Source of the DNA: a virus
Length of the DNA: 64,000 nt
Strand: one strand, 5' to 3'
Virus record (IMG/VR): IMGVR_UViG_3300020470_005894
Coordinates: 29,915-93,914 of that record
In this document: in pieces, positions 1-8,761 of the stretch
Position numbering within the stretch: position 1 is the stretch's first letter
How the letters are laid out: each line of letters starts with the position of its first letter
Notes under the pieces: generated by a model
What the model was told of the DNA's origin: nothing
The model's database searches: none
Seen by the model: only the letters and a program-made list of their open reading frames with translations
Made by a program: the position numbers and the translations under genes

Positions 1-266
1 TCCTCTTGTACTTTTGGTAATTCTAAAGTTATATCTGGATCTTGTATCGAGTATATAACTGGTGTGTGATTAACATAATCACGCTTTATCTGATCAGCAA
101 GTGAAATAAGCAGAGGTTCTATTTTTTTTACTTCCTCAACAACTTCCTCACTTTGGGTTTTAGCTTCTACTCGTATTTTAAGCATTCTATTTTCTAATAT
201 CGCGCCAGTAGCTAACCCTAGGCAGAATAAAGATATTCCAAAACCAGTGTACAATAAGGCTTCCAT
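1..266 (-). CDS. Partial membrane-anchored protein, cut by window edge
   Basis: The frame opens with ATG at 266 and is still open at base 1, giving at least 88 residues. Residues 5-25 form one hydrophobic segment (LYTGFGISLFCLGLATGAIL), followed by a charged, Glu/Lys-rich stretch that looks helical. It therefore looks like a single-pass protein with a short outside end and a cytoplasmic coiled-coil-like domain. It is the last gene after gp32 in the leftward transcript and is separated from gp32 by a weak hairpin. I do not recognise the family. A holin or a spanin-like protein is possible, but nothing specific supports either. Confidence 0.55.
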   Translation of the reverse strand, partial: MEALLYTGFGISLFCLGLATGAILENRMLKIRVEAKTQSEEVVEEVKKIEPLLISLADQIKRDYVNHTPVIYSIQDPDITLELPKVQE

Positions 267-299
267 AGCTACTAATAACTAGTGATAAAACTAAAATTT

Positions 300-323
300 G
301 AGGCCTCTGTAAACCCAGGCCTC
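300..323 (-). terminator. Weak terminator-like hairpin after gp32
   Basis: On the minus strand a 7-bp perfect stem (GAGGCCT / AGGCCTC) with a 10-nt loop is followed by AAATTTTAGTTTT. The tract is not a clean U-run, so termination would be partial. It lies 17 nt past the gp32 stop codon and before the membrane protein that starts at 266. Confidence 0.4.
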
Positions 324-340
324 CCTGCGGTGGAGGAGCG

Positions 341-1084
341 TTAGCTAAGCAATTCAGCGAAAGCTTGGTCGACAGCACTACCATCAGTTGTACCATTATA
401 CTTGGATGATTCGTTTGACACGCTCTCGGCATCACTCTCCGAGAGCAGGAACTCATCAAGCATTGCTTGCACCTGCTCAGGCGTCTTGCGTTCAAAAACC
501 TCATCAAAGTTAGGAATTTGGTCCAAGAAAGTAGCTACCTCGTCTTGACTCTTCATCATTGGAGATGGCTTACGACGCGGTGTGATAGTCGTCTGTGGAA
601 ACTGCGCTCCAGCTGGCTTACCATAATTAATTGTAAGATCTGTCCCTTCAGCAACATCGGTGATATCACCATACTCGGGATTTAGTACTAGATTCAATAG
701 CTCCTTATAGGCAGTCTTTCCAAAGCCCCATAGACGTACGCCCTTCTCTTCTTCTCCACGAACAAGAACTGGAGCGAAGAAGCGTTGACGAGCGGAAAGA
801 TCCTTTGCCATCTTGATGGACTCATCTGTACCATCCTTATAAAGTTGACGGACAAAGTCGTTCAACGGATCATCTTCACCAAAATTTTTCTTTGGACTAA
901 GAAAACCAGCGTTCTTGCCTAGGTTGTAATGAAACCAGTATTCCTTAAATGGATCACCGTCAGGAGTTGGTACGATACGAATCGTCTGCTCTCCGTCCTC
1001 AGGGCGCCAAAAAACACTCTGTCCATTCCCGCGATTTTCCAAGGCATCGCGCTTTGCCTTCATCTTTGCTAAATCAATACCCAT
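341..1084 (-). CDS. 32: Single-stranded DNA-binding protein, gp32-like
   Basis: This 247-residue protein has the layout of T4-type gp32. It has a basic N-terminus (MGIDLAKMKAKRDALENRG), a core that opens with the family-typical FWRPEDGEQTIRIVPTPDGDPF and YWFHYNLGKNAGFL stretches, and an acidic C-terminal tail ending in DQAFAELLS. It should coat ssDNA during replication and recombination and recruit partners through the tail. The whole protein contains no cysteine, so the structural zinc site of T4 gp32 is missing. The start is set by AAAAAGGAG 8 nt before the ATG. A stem-loop lies upstream (1117-1140). The neighbours polA and a tubulin-like gene place it in a replication block. Confidence 0.88.
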   Translation of the reverse strand: MGIDLAKMKAKRDALENRGNGQSVFWRPEDGEQTIRIVPTPDGDPFKEYWFHYNLGKNAGFLSPKKNFGEDDPLNDFVRQLYKDGTDESIKMAKDLSARQRFFAPVLVRGEEEKGVRLWGFGKTAYKELLNLVLNPEYGDITDVAEGTDLTINYGKPAGAQFPQTTITPRRKPSPMMKSQDEVATFLDQIPNFDEVFERKTPEQVQAMLDEFLLSESDAESVSNESSKYNGTTDGSAVDQAFAELLS

Positions 1085-1116
1085 TGTATTTTCTCCTTTT
1101 TGCTTTTAGCTATAGT

Positions 1117-1140
1117 ACAGTCGGCCAATCTCCCGACCGT
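1117..1140 (-). promoter_or_regulatory. Stem-loop in the gp32 leader
   Basis: The minus strand reads ACGGTCGG, an 8-nt loop, then CCGACTGT, an 8-bp stem with one G-U pair. No U-run follows, so it is not a classical terminator. It ends about 30 nt before the gp32 Shine-Dalgarno. T4 gp32 represses its own translation through a structured leader, so an analogous role is possible. That is inference. Confidence 0.35.
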
Positions 1141-1181
1141 CTGTTAATAGAATAAAAACCGTCTTTAATAAGTAAAATAAT

Positions 1182-2015
1182 TTATTCTACTTTTTGTTCT
1201 TGAATAAAAGACGCATGCTGCACGGTATATACGTAATCGTGCTCATAAGTTGTAGAATAAATGGCAAAGCCAGCGTCGTTCTTATCTGAAGAAGCTTCTT
1301 TTACAAAAGACCTTATCTTATGTAAGATATTCTTATCTTCTTCAAGTGTTTTTTCGTTTATACCATAAAAATAATTTTTTGTACGCGCAAATTTTAAATC
1401 ATAAAAAAGCTTTTCACTGCCAGTTTCGTAGTTTACAACGCCAAAAGTTGAAATTCTAGCAGTTTCTGGCTCCTTAGAGACAGATGTCAATAGCGGCTCA
1501 TTGTTTTCAAAAACATTGATCATATTATACGTGCTTGAAATAACATTGTTGATGTCTTTCCAGTAGTCTTTAATTGATATATTTTCCACTATTTCTTCTA
1601 CTAAATTATTTGAAACCACATACATCTTCTTCAACAACGCAGATCTGGCGTAGTTTTGCAAAATATTAAATGTAACATTACATTTAAGCTTCTCTTCGTT
1701 AGACATTTGACTAATATCAGGCTTTATAAACAAAACGGTTGTAGGTTCGCTTTTAATTTGTTCAAGGAGACGCAGAGCGCACCCACTTATGTTTCCGCTA
1801 CCACACATTATGAGAGTTGTGTCTCCCTTACATTTTGATAAACTTAACTTTTTATAGTTTTTTTCATAATCTTCATGAGAATTTTGATACTTAACCGGCA
1901 GAAATGTATCATACCCCTTGTTTTCTGTGTCAACACAAAAAACCTTATATTGTTCATAATTTTTAAAATTATTAGCTATTTGACAGCCAGCGTTTCCTAA
2001 TCCTATAATATTCAT
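1182..2015 (-). CDS. Divergent tubulin/FtsZ-superfamily protein
   Basis: The protein has 277 residues. Seen: an N-terminal Rossmann start MNIIGLGNAGCQIANNF, with GLGNAG at 5-10 in the place of the FtsZ T1 loop; VFCVDTE near 25-31; CGSGNISG at 71-78 in the place of the tubulin signature GGGTGTG; VLFIKPD near 94-100; and a stretch at 135-160 (VSNNLVEEIVENISIKDYW) that lines up with FtsZ PNDKLLKVLGRGISLLDAF. The order and spacing match the GTPase half of FtsZ. The catalytic T7 motif NxDxxD is not recognisable, and the second domain is short. It may form filaments that place phage DNA, like PhuZ or TubZ, or be a non-polymerising remnant. The start overlaps the polA stop (ATGA), so the two are probably co-translated. 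Confidence 0.65.
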   Translation of the reverse strand: MNIIGLGNAGCQIANNFKNYEQYKVFCVDTENKGYDTFLPVKYQNSHEDYEKNYKKLSLSKCKGDTTLIMCGSGNISGCALRLLEQIKSEPTTVLFIKPDISQMSNEEKLKCNVTFNILQNYARSALLKKMYVVSNNLVEEIVENISIKDYWKDINNVISSTYNMINVFENNEPLLTSVSKEPETARISTFGVVNYETGSEKLFYDLKFARTKNYFYGINEKTLEEDKNILHKIRSFVKEASSDKNDAGFAIYSTTYEHDYVYTVQHASFIQEQKVE

Positions 2016-3190
2016 TTAACTTCCCTCATAACACCAAAATTCTTTCCTATTCGTAAATTTGTTTTAATTTTGCCCAGCTTTGTATCTCCAAACTGCTGTA
2101 AGATCTCTTCAACTAGTGGTCGATCTTCCAGAGAATAATCAAGCACTAGGCTATCGTGCACACAAAAAGAAACAGTCGATTTTCTATCTGATAGAATTTT
2201 ATTAATTTTCATTGCTGAGTGTAAAAACATATCGCTAGCAGTGCTTTGCACAAGGTAATTAACTGCCTTATCCCTACCAACATCAATATTGCGCCCAAAA
2301 GGCGTATGAACGGCGTTATTGAGATAGTATTTTTCATATAGGCGGTCGCGATCTAAAAATTGATTTAACTTTTTATTTTTAGCTTGGGGGTTATAAAGCC
2401 ATGCAAATACTTTTTTCTTTGCTTGTTCGCGAGTATACTTCCCAGCAAAAATATTTTCAGAAATCCACTGATGAATATCTTCAGCGGGCTGGTCTTGTCC
2501 CAAAAGATAAAATAGAACTCTGATCTCTGCAGCATTGTAGTCCAACTCAATAAAACAGTCATTTGTAGGCTTAATTGCTCTTCTAAGGCTCTTGTTGAGA
2601 GTAAGAATAGGAAAACTATTTTTATTTGTAGTCAAACGACCTGTCACTGTACCAAAGGCGTTATAACTAATAAAAGGCGGTGAGCTTTTTATTTTTTGTA
2701 CAACTTTCCTTACCGCACTTTCCGACATGTCTAGATTGTGTAAATCTATATTTAATTTTTGTTTCTCAAGGACCTTTAAGAAAATTATTAAATCATACAA
2801 AAAATCATGATTTTCAGGTTTTTTTTCCTCTTTAAATACATGTTCAGTAATCTGATTTTTTACTTCAAAAAACTCCAGTAAAAACCAATCAGGCATTAAA
2901 TCATAAAAACATATATCTTGTAAATTAATTTTACTTTTTTGGAATGAATTTAGAAAAGCAGATGCCTTTTTGTTTAAGGCCAGCCAATATGGCTTCAAGT
3001 CCTCTGGGCAACAATCATCTAGTGTTTTGCCCATAGACCATATAATGCCACAATCGTAACGCTCATTGGCAAAATTAGATGCAGGAAACCAAGTTCGTGT
3101 TAAATTTAAATCCTCGCTAGCTTCTTTAATTTCACCGTCGACATACACACTGGTACATTGATTTTTATTATCAAGAACTTGAAAAAGCAA
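2012..3190 (-). CDS. polA: Family A DNA polymerase, compact, no exonuclease domain
   Basis: This 392-residue polymerase shows the PolA motifs in order. They are TGRL at 183-187, motif A LDYNAAEIR with metal ligand D217, motif B RxxxKxxxFxxxY with R254, K258, F262 and Y266, QSTASD near 315-320, and motif C VHD at 344-346 with catalytic D346. The first 170 residues match neither the 3'-5' nor the 5'-3' exonuclease domain, so proofreading must come from elsewhere. The start appears to be TTG at 3190, five bases after GAGG; the next in-frame Met is about 50 residues in and would remove a coherent N-terminus. T4 uses a family B enzyme; a polymerase of this class within T4-like virion genes is known from Rhodothermus phage RM378. 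It overlaps the downstream tubulin-like gene by 4 nt. Confidence 0.9.
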   Translation of the reverse strand: MLFQVLDNKNQCTSVYVDGEIKEASEDLNLTRTWFPASNFANERYDCGIIWSMGKTLDDCCPEDLKPYWLALNKKASAFLNSFQKSKINLQDICFYDLMPDWFLLEFFEVKNQITEHVFKEEKKPENHDFLYDLIIFLKVLEKQKLNIDLHNLDMSESAVRKVVQKIKSSPPFISYNAFGTVTGRLTTNKNSFPILTLNKSLRRAIKPTNDCFIELDYNAAEIRVLFYLLGQDQPAEDIHQWISENIFAGKYTREQAKKKVFAWLYNPQAKNKKLNQFLDRDRLYEKYYLNNAVHTPFGRNIDVGRDKAVNYLVQSTASDMFLHSAMKINKILSDRKSTVSFCVHDSLVLDYSLEDRPLVEEILQQFGDTKLGKIKTNLRIGKNFGVMREVK

Positions 3191-3197
3191 TTTTTCC

Positions 3198-4508
3198 TCA
3201 TTTTATGTTTTTTGTAGCAGTTACAGAGTGCTGTACTAGATTTGGCTCAGACGCCACGTCGAGTGCTTGTCGGCGAATTCGCTGATATTCACTTTCTTTA
3301 ACACCATGCCAATATGATCCTTTCATGTTAAAGGTAGTTACGTTAAATCCTTTTGTCAAATTATTAATATATTCTAAAGCAGCTTCGGGGCCAAAAAGTC
3401 TTTTATTATCAAGCATTTCATTAACAAAAAAATTAAAATTTTGATTCGTATGAGGCCTTTCTGCTTCCATTAACCTTAGCTTAAGGACAATTTTCAACCA
3501 GTATTCATAATAGGCTTCTCCAGATAACTCTAGAGGTGGATTTCTAGGCTTTCTATCACTTATAACTCTTAAATCTCGTGTGTCTTCTCTCTTTACGCAC
3601 TTAACATAATCCACTACTTCATAAGTGGCAAATTGTTTGTAAAAGCTATCATAAAGAGAGAAAAATAAATTTCTTAAATTTAACATCTCCTCTAAATGTG
3701 CCTTTCTGTAATAATATTTAAATACATTATCATAGCTAACCCCAAAGCGATCCATAAATCTTTGAGCGCCCGTTACGTTTGGGCGGTCTTTTTGCCCTGA
3801 GGCCAAATTAAAAACTAGTCGCCATGGCGCGTTTTTATCAATCATGAAACCAAACTTCTTAGCTTCGTTTGAGAAAAAAACGAAATTTGGGTCTTTTACA
3901 TAACTTAAGATCCTAGCATTCGTTGGCAGCCCATGTCTTTCGCGTGCTATCTCTATCATCAAACCACTTATAAAAGGGCTGCAGTGATTTGATAAAATAT
4001 ATCCAGTTTTCGTTACAGGAAAGTATTTTGCATTTCTTATCGCATAGCGCATGAACTCTTTTATAAATGAAAATTGATCTGTTATAGTTGCATGCCTCCT
4101 ATCAACCTGAAGATAGTTACTAACAAAATCTGTGTAAAGGTTATTAATATGTTGATTATAGTTGTATTCTAAATCGCCATGACCCCAAGCTTTCTCTACT
4201 TTTAAATTAGTTGGAAAAACACCATTGTTATCTAGCATGTTGCCATTTGCAGCCTTTCTCACATTTTTTCGAAAATCTTCAAAAGCTTCTGAAACAAAAT
4301 CTGCAGCAAAATGTGTGCCACGTGCGCCACCATAAATTTGTTTTAAATTACCATCGTCTAAATAAACAGCGTCGCCATCATTGTCTATCCTACCATAAAA
4401 TAAATGCTCACGCTCTAAATCAAAATTTACCACACCAGCAAGACGCGGATAAAAATCATTCAAATTATTTTTAGAATTAAAAATTGATTCTGTAATATTC
4501 TTTGACAT
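3198..4508 (-). CDS. Unknown protein of the tail/baseplate operon
   Basis: The product is a 436-residue soluble protein with no signal peptide or membrane segment. It is rich in aromatic and basic residues (for example RHATITDQFSFIKEFMRYAIRNAKYFP), and its C-terminal third is mostly helical. I do not recognise a family. Its start codon overlaps the stop of the hub-like gene (TAATG), so it is translationally coupled to a baseplate gene. It is the last gene before polA. A virion or tail-assembly role is the most economical guess from context. Confidence 0.6.
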   Translation of the reverse strand: MSKNITESIFNSKNNLNDFYPRLAGVVNFDLEREHLFYGRIDNDGDAVYLDDGNLKQIYGGARGTHFAADFVSEAFEDFRKNVRKAANGNMLDNNGVFPTNLKVEKAWGHGDLEYNYNQHINNLYTDFVSNYLQVDRRHATITDQFSFIKEFMRYAIRNAKYFPVTKTGYILSNHCSPFISGLMIEIARERHGLPTNARILSYVKDPNFVFFSNEAKKFGFMIDKNAPWRLVFNLASGQKDRPNVTGAQRFMDRFGVSYDNVFKYYYRKAHLEEMLNLRNLFFSLYDSFYKQFATYEVVDYVKCVKREDTRDLRVISDRKPRNPPLELSGEAYYEYWLKIVLKLRLMEAERPHTNQNFNFFVNEMLDNKRLFGPEAALEYINNLTKGFNVTTFNMKGSYWHGVKESEYQRIRRQALDVASEPNLVQHSVTATKNIK

Positions 4509-7447
4509 TATCTAGGTTTCCCAGGTGTTTGCTGCCAGCCGGTAACTTTTGTTGTGTATGTCCCAGCGCTAAAAGTATTAGTAACAGTGCCAATCAAATG
4601 ATAACCACCTAAATTCATTTGATACGCTAAAGAGGACGCGTCTTCAACACTACCTAAGCCAGCCATGCTTGGATTGACATAATAGAACATTCCAGGTGTA
4701 AATAAGCTATTACCCACCAAATCTAGGTTTGTGTGATAAGGAAACTTTAACTGTTCTAGATTGCTTCCGCCATTTTCTATGGCCTCTCTGTATCTTGCCT
4801 CTGCAAGCCCGGGCAAAGCGACTCTTTCAAAATTCATCTTTGTCAATAGGCCGCGGTCGGATCCAATGTTAAAATGGTATATACCATCCTTAAGGTCTTC
4901 ATTTGGATTCCCTCTTCTGTCGCGAAGATTCTTAACTGTAGTAACATATATTAGCAAATAATCATACGAAGTTTTTATCATTGACTCGGAAGATTGTCCT
5001 TGGCCTAAAGCATTTAGATAAAGTTCTTTAAAAACAGGCCCGTCTACGTCAATAGTCCTGTGTAGTGGTAAAAGTTCTTTTGTTTTACCAACCATCCGAC
5101 CACAAATATTTATTGGTGCTTCGTCGGTTTGCCTACCAGGTAGAGCCATGGCAACAATACTAGACATGCTTTTTGGTAGTCTAATGCTGCTAGGCATGCC
5201 AACACCCATAGCAGGAATAACTAAATCATTGATACACTGAGTTAAAAAGTCACCCAAGGGCATCGACGCTCTTTTTTTTCTAATAATTGTTTTTAAAAAC
5301 CATGCTCTGAAATAATTAAAAGATATTGGAAACTGTGCCAAATTAATAGTTTTAATTTTTCCAGTCTTTTCGTCAAAATATTCTATGGGCCCTAATAGTA
5401 TTCTCATGTTGTTCAGGCCATAATTCAACCCAGCATCCTTATTTAGCTCCCCCTTTTTTTTGTTATAGCCATAGTAAGAAGTCTCAGTAAATGGTGGGTA
5501 AGCGCGATCTGATGTTTGCTCTCCAGAATCATTAGTCTGCACAGAGCCATATTGAAAAAATTCGTCTCCCACAGCGTTAGCATCAATCAAATCAAGGGCT
5601 TTAAATCCGGCATTTTTACATGCTAATTCTATTATATCTCCCAGGTAAACAAAATAAAATTTATAATTTTCTCCATCAAAATTTAAAGTCGTTGTTCTGG
5701 AGGGGTCTTTTTTCCTATCGCCAGTATTTTTATCAGTTGAACCAGTTTGATTTTCAGATAGAGCGTTGATATCTTGTGCAACTTCACTCTTTAAATTGGC
5801 ATCTGATGATATCAGCTGGTTACATCTACCAACTTTTATTTGTGGTTGCCCCTTGGGGATTGCAGTGGTGCCACCCTCTAGTATCTGCTGCATCGCTTCT
5901 TCGTAGCTAGCTCCTTGATTAGTCAACGACTCTACTGTTTGCTGTCGCTTAATCGGAGTTTCCTCTATCCCACCTAAATGTTTTATAACTTCATGCTTGG
6001 GTACGTTTATACAAAAAAGCCTAGTTTCTGGAGGTCCGTCGCCTCTCTGATCATTGCCAGTTATTAGTTGGTCAACAAAAGTTTTATATATGTCTTTCTT
6101 GAACATACCAACTCTTCTGCGCGTTATAGCTAGCATCTTATCTGCATTCGCTTTCTGCTTAAACCACAGATATATTTCTTCACCGTCTCCAATAATCTTG
6201 GTGACTCCCTTCCTTTTTGTTGTGGCTGGCCCACCTGCCTCTTCGAAGACAGAGGAGAACACTAAATCGCTTTCTAATACTTCTCTTAGCTTTTTTCTAG
6301 AAGTGCACTTATCATCTTTGCAGCCGGGCTCGTTTAGTTCCTTATAAAACGAGTGGATCATCGAAATTATTTTATAAATATGCGCAGGGTTGTTTTTTGG
6401 ATCTGCTGTTTTGGATATCTGACCTTTCCCTGCCTTTCCCATTCTTCTAGTGTCTTGAAAAATATTAACTTGGTTTGTGCCCACCATGGTCTCTAAGTGG
6501 CCGCGGTAATTGGCAGTAAGTAAGACTTGACCATCTTCTTGTATATCAAGATTGTAATCAACAAGTGTTAACGAAACAATTGTGTTTAATTTTTCAATTT
6601 CATTAACCATTTTTACTTCTTCTGCAGATAAATTTAAGCTTTGTAGTGCCTGCTTCGATGGCGAGGTATACCCCATGAGCACTTTTATGATATAATGTTT
6701 GGGATTGTAAGTTTCAGCGTCCTTGACGTATCTTGAGGGTGGCCATAATATTAAATCAACATATCTTAAGCCTCCTTTTGTAAAATGAGGCTCACCTGGA
6801 GGCTGCGCATTAACGTCTTTCAGAGATTTAAAAATTATACTCATGGAGCACTCTATGTTATTTTCCAATACGCCTAGAGACTCACCGTCTTGTTTGATTG
6901 TAAAAGATTTTAATCCTACATTACGCCAGTTTGGCTTTGTGGTTTCGTGCTTTAGATATTCGCTGACACTTACAACACTACCTAGTCCAAAACTATCTGC
7001 AAATTTAAACTCTTTGTAGCATGGGGTAGGGAGTGGTTCTGTCTTTCCCTGATCTGGGGTACCGTCCTCTGCAAATACTGTTTCTTCGAAGTTCACCTTA
7101 TAAATTCTAACTTTTGGCTGCATGAGGGATAAGACTGTATTCTTAATATTATAAAAAACACCTACATTATCAATGCCTCTTAATTTGTTCACAATTTGCG
7201 TACCATCTCCGTTAACTTGCCTGAAGGTCAAATAATTAAACAAGTCTTTTCTTGAGTTATAAAAATTATTAACTTTATCAATATTTTGACTCAATATGTA
7301 TTGTTCAATGTTGCCGCGATCACGGTTATCATTTGTTAAATTCTTTTTTCTGCGGATCGTCTCCTCAACAGTCAAGCCTTCACCAGGCTTAGATATTGAG
7401 TCTAAATCGCCCGAACCACCGGGGCTTGTTATATCTTTAGAAGCCAT
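4508..7447 (-). CDS. Large baseplate hub-like protein
   Basis: This 979-residue protein follows the gp53-like gene by 2 nt. The C-terminal 60 residues (FTPGMFYYVNPSMAGLG, then GGYHLIGTVTNTFSAGTYTTKV) resemble the end of hub proteins of the gp27/GpD fold, in which this segment closes a beta-barrel. The middle contains long polar stretches (about 500-640) that look like insertions and an N-terminal half of mixed alpha/beta character. T4 gp27 is under 400 residues, so this protein would be much enlarged. Expected role: hub at the centre of the baseplate, coaxial with the tube. An RBS (GGATATTAAAG) precedes ATG 7447. The family call rests on C-terminal pattern and gene order only. Confidence 0.55.
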   Translation of the reverse strand: MASKDITSPGGSGDLDSISKPGEGLTVEETIRRKKNLTNDNRDRGNIEQYILSQNIDKVNNFYNSRKDLFNYLTFRQVNGDGTQIVNKLRGIDNVGVFYNIKNTVLSLMQPKVRIYKVNFEETVFAEDGTPDQGKTEPLPTPCYKEFKFADSFGLGSVVSVSEYLKHETTKPNWRNVGLKSFTIKQDGESLGVLENNIECSMSIIFKSLKDVNAQPPGEPHFTKGGLRYVDLILWPPSRYVKDAETYNPKHYIIKVLMGYTSPSKQALQSLNLSAEEVKMVNEIEKLNTIVSLTLVDYNLDIQEDGQVLLTANYRGHLETMVGTNQVNIFQDTRRMGKAGKGQISKTADPKNNPAHIYKIISMIHSFYKELNEPGCKDDKCTSRKKLREVLESDLVFSSVFEEAGGPATTKRKGVTKIIGDGEEIYLWFKQKANADKMLAITRRRVGMFKKDIYKTFVDQLITGNDQRGDGPPETRLFCINVPKHEVIKHLGGIEETPIKRQQTVESLTNQGASYEEAMQQILEGGTTAIPKGQPQIKVGRCNQLISSDANLKSEVAQDINALSENQTGSTDKNTGDRKKDPSRTTTLNFDGENYKFYFVYLGDIIELACKNAGFKALDLIDANAVGDEFFQYGSVQTNDSGEQTSDRAYPPFTETSYYGYNKKKGELNKDAGLNYGLNNMRILLGPIEYFDEKTGKIKTINLAQFPISFNYFRAWFLKTIIRKKRASMPLGDFLTQCINDLVIPAMGVGMPSSIRLPKSMSSIVAMALPGRQTDEAPINICGRMVGKTKELLPLHRTIDVDGPVFKELYLNALGQGQSSESMIKTSYDYLLIYVTTVKNLRDRRGNPNEDLKDGIYHFNIGSDRGLLTKMNFERVALPGLAEARYREAIENGGSNLEQLKFPYHTNLDLVGNSLFTPGMFYYVNPSMAGLGSVEDASSLAYQMNLGGYHLIGTVTNTFSAGTYTTKVTGWQQTPGKPR

Positions 7448-7449
7448 CT

Positions 7450-7785
7450 TTAATATCCTATGCAGTATAAAATTGATTCTAGCGGAGTTGGAATGTAAAT
7501 CACTTGCCCTATTTCAAGGTCAAACTCAGTGGGCTTTTGATTGTAGAAGGCAATAACCCACCACATTGTTGGATCTCCATAATATTCGTCTGCTAACTTA
7601 AAAAACCTATCGCCCGTGCTCCAAATATATTTAACAGTTGTAAAATCTTCTCGGGCTTGCAAATCTGTAGGGTAGAACATTTTTGGTGTATTATATTGAC
7701 GTACACTCTCCAAGCCTCTTTTTTTTAAATAACTTTTGTATGTCTCAACGTCATTGATGAAAACTCTTTGATTTTTGTGCCTCAT
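7450..7785 (-). CDS. 53: gp53-like baseplate wedge protein with LysM-type domain
   Basis: The 111-residue protein has a C-terminal stretch (residues about 55-100) of LysM type: GDRFFKLADEYYGDPTMWW, then IAFYN, then DLEIGQVIYIPTP. This matches T4 gp53 and the tail-assembly LysM proteins of other myophages, which link the baseplate to the tube or hub. The N-terminal half is basic and probably extended. AAAGGAG lies 6 nt before ATG 7785. It sits between the gp48/54-like gene and the hub-like gene, as expected for a baseplate component. T4 gp53 is about 196 residues, so this one is trimmed. Confidence 0.7.
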   Translation of the reverse strand: MRHKNQRVFINDVETYKSYLKKRGLESVRQYNTPKMFYPTDLQAREDFTTVKYIWSTGDRFFKLADEYYGDPTMWWVIAFYNQKPTEFDLEIGQVIYIPTPLESILYCIGY

Positions 7786-7796
7786 CTCAATCTCCT

Positions 7797-8741
7797 TTAA
7801 ATATTAGACTGCTCTATTCCAACGTTAGCACTGGTATCATTTATAACTGTTGTCCCTGTTTGACTTTGTTGCGCCTCAGGACTACCAGGTAGCGCACTAT
7901 TATCTGCAGTATTAACTGCTGCATCCTCTTGGACCCTGCCTGTTTCAGACGCGCTTTGATAGTCTTGTGTATCGCGCACCAATCCAAATTTGTATGGAAA
8001 ACCTGGAGCACGATGGCCGCCGCGCCAATTACCAGTTTGATGATCCCACCCAGCTGAAAAATCGTTAATAATCTCCATGTTAACAGTTAGCTTAATCACT
8101 TTAGGAATTAAGATGCGCTCACCCTCTCGTACAATATTATCAAAACCAGCTGATTTAATTAAACTTCCAGCTGTGTTTCCTCCACCTGCGGCCATGCCTG
8201 CTGGCACTGCGCCTATAAAACCTTCGCGGTGGTCGTGTGCGACGCGTACGCTTCTTATGACACAAAGAGCGCCGACACCTCCGGCCGCTGTTGACATGAT
8301 TAGATTTGCATATCTTACCCTAAAGAGTGGAGAAGCGGAAACTGATGTTGCAGACAAACTATCTTTATAGGATGGATATAGCGAAGCTAATAGCCAACTT
8401 AAGTTATTTAGGTTGTCCAGACCCTTAGAGATAGAACTAGAGGGTATTGTAAATCCTAAATTCATAGTTCTTGAGTTGCCTTGCCATACATGATATCTGT
8501 CGTTTCTACCGAATGGCTGCTCAGACTTATATTGCACGTTATAGCTATCGCCTAAAGTTGACACATAAGCCAAAAACTGTATTATAGGTGGATTTTTTAT
8601 ATGAACTGGTATTATCTCCAACACTGCGCCGCTTTGTGCAGCGCTGCTATTAATAAAGTCACGTTTTTTAAACTTAACATTCTGAAACTTATTTTTAGCG
8701 CCGTCGTATCCTGCTATTTCTGATTGAAAAAATTTAGGCAT
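7797..8741 (-). CDS. Tail tube cap / baseplate tube protein, gp48/gp54-like
   Basis: The protein has 314 residues. Residues 45-130 (VLEIIPVHIKNPPIIQFLAYV, then a beta-rich stretch and LNNLSWLLASLYPSY) follow the pattern of tube-initiator proteins of T4 gp48/54 type, in which tube-fold strands precede a helix carrying a YPSY-like end. Residues 175-195 are Gly/Ala-rich, and the C-terminal 60 residues are polar and low in complexity. It lies directly after the tape measure gene, the T4 position of gp48 and gp54. Only one such gene is present here, so one protein may serve both T4 roles. The exact family is inferred. Confidence 0.6.
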   Translation of the reverse strand: MPKFFQSEIAGYDGAKNKFQNVKFKKRDFINSSAAQSGAVLEIIPVHIKNPPIIQFLAYVSTLGDSYNVQYKSEQPFGRNDRYHVWQGNSRTMNLGFTIPSSSISKGLDNLNNLSWLLASLYPSYKDSLSATSVSASPLFRVRYANLIMSTAAGGVGALCVIRSVRVAHDHREGFIGAVPAGMAAGGGNTAGSLIKSAGFDNIVREGERILIPKVIKLTVNMEIINDFSAGWDHQTGNWRGGHRAPGFPYKFGLVRDTQDYQSASETGRVQEDAAVNTADNSALPGSPEAQQSQTGTTVINDTSANVGIEQSNI

Positions 8742-8761
8742 TATATTTTATTCCTTTTTTA

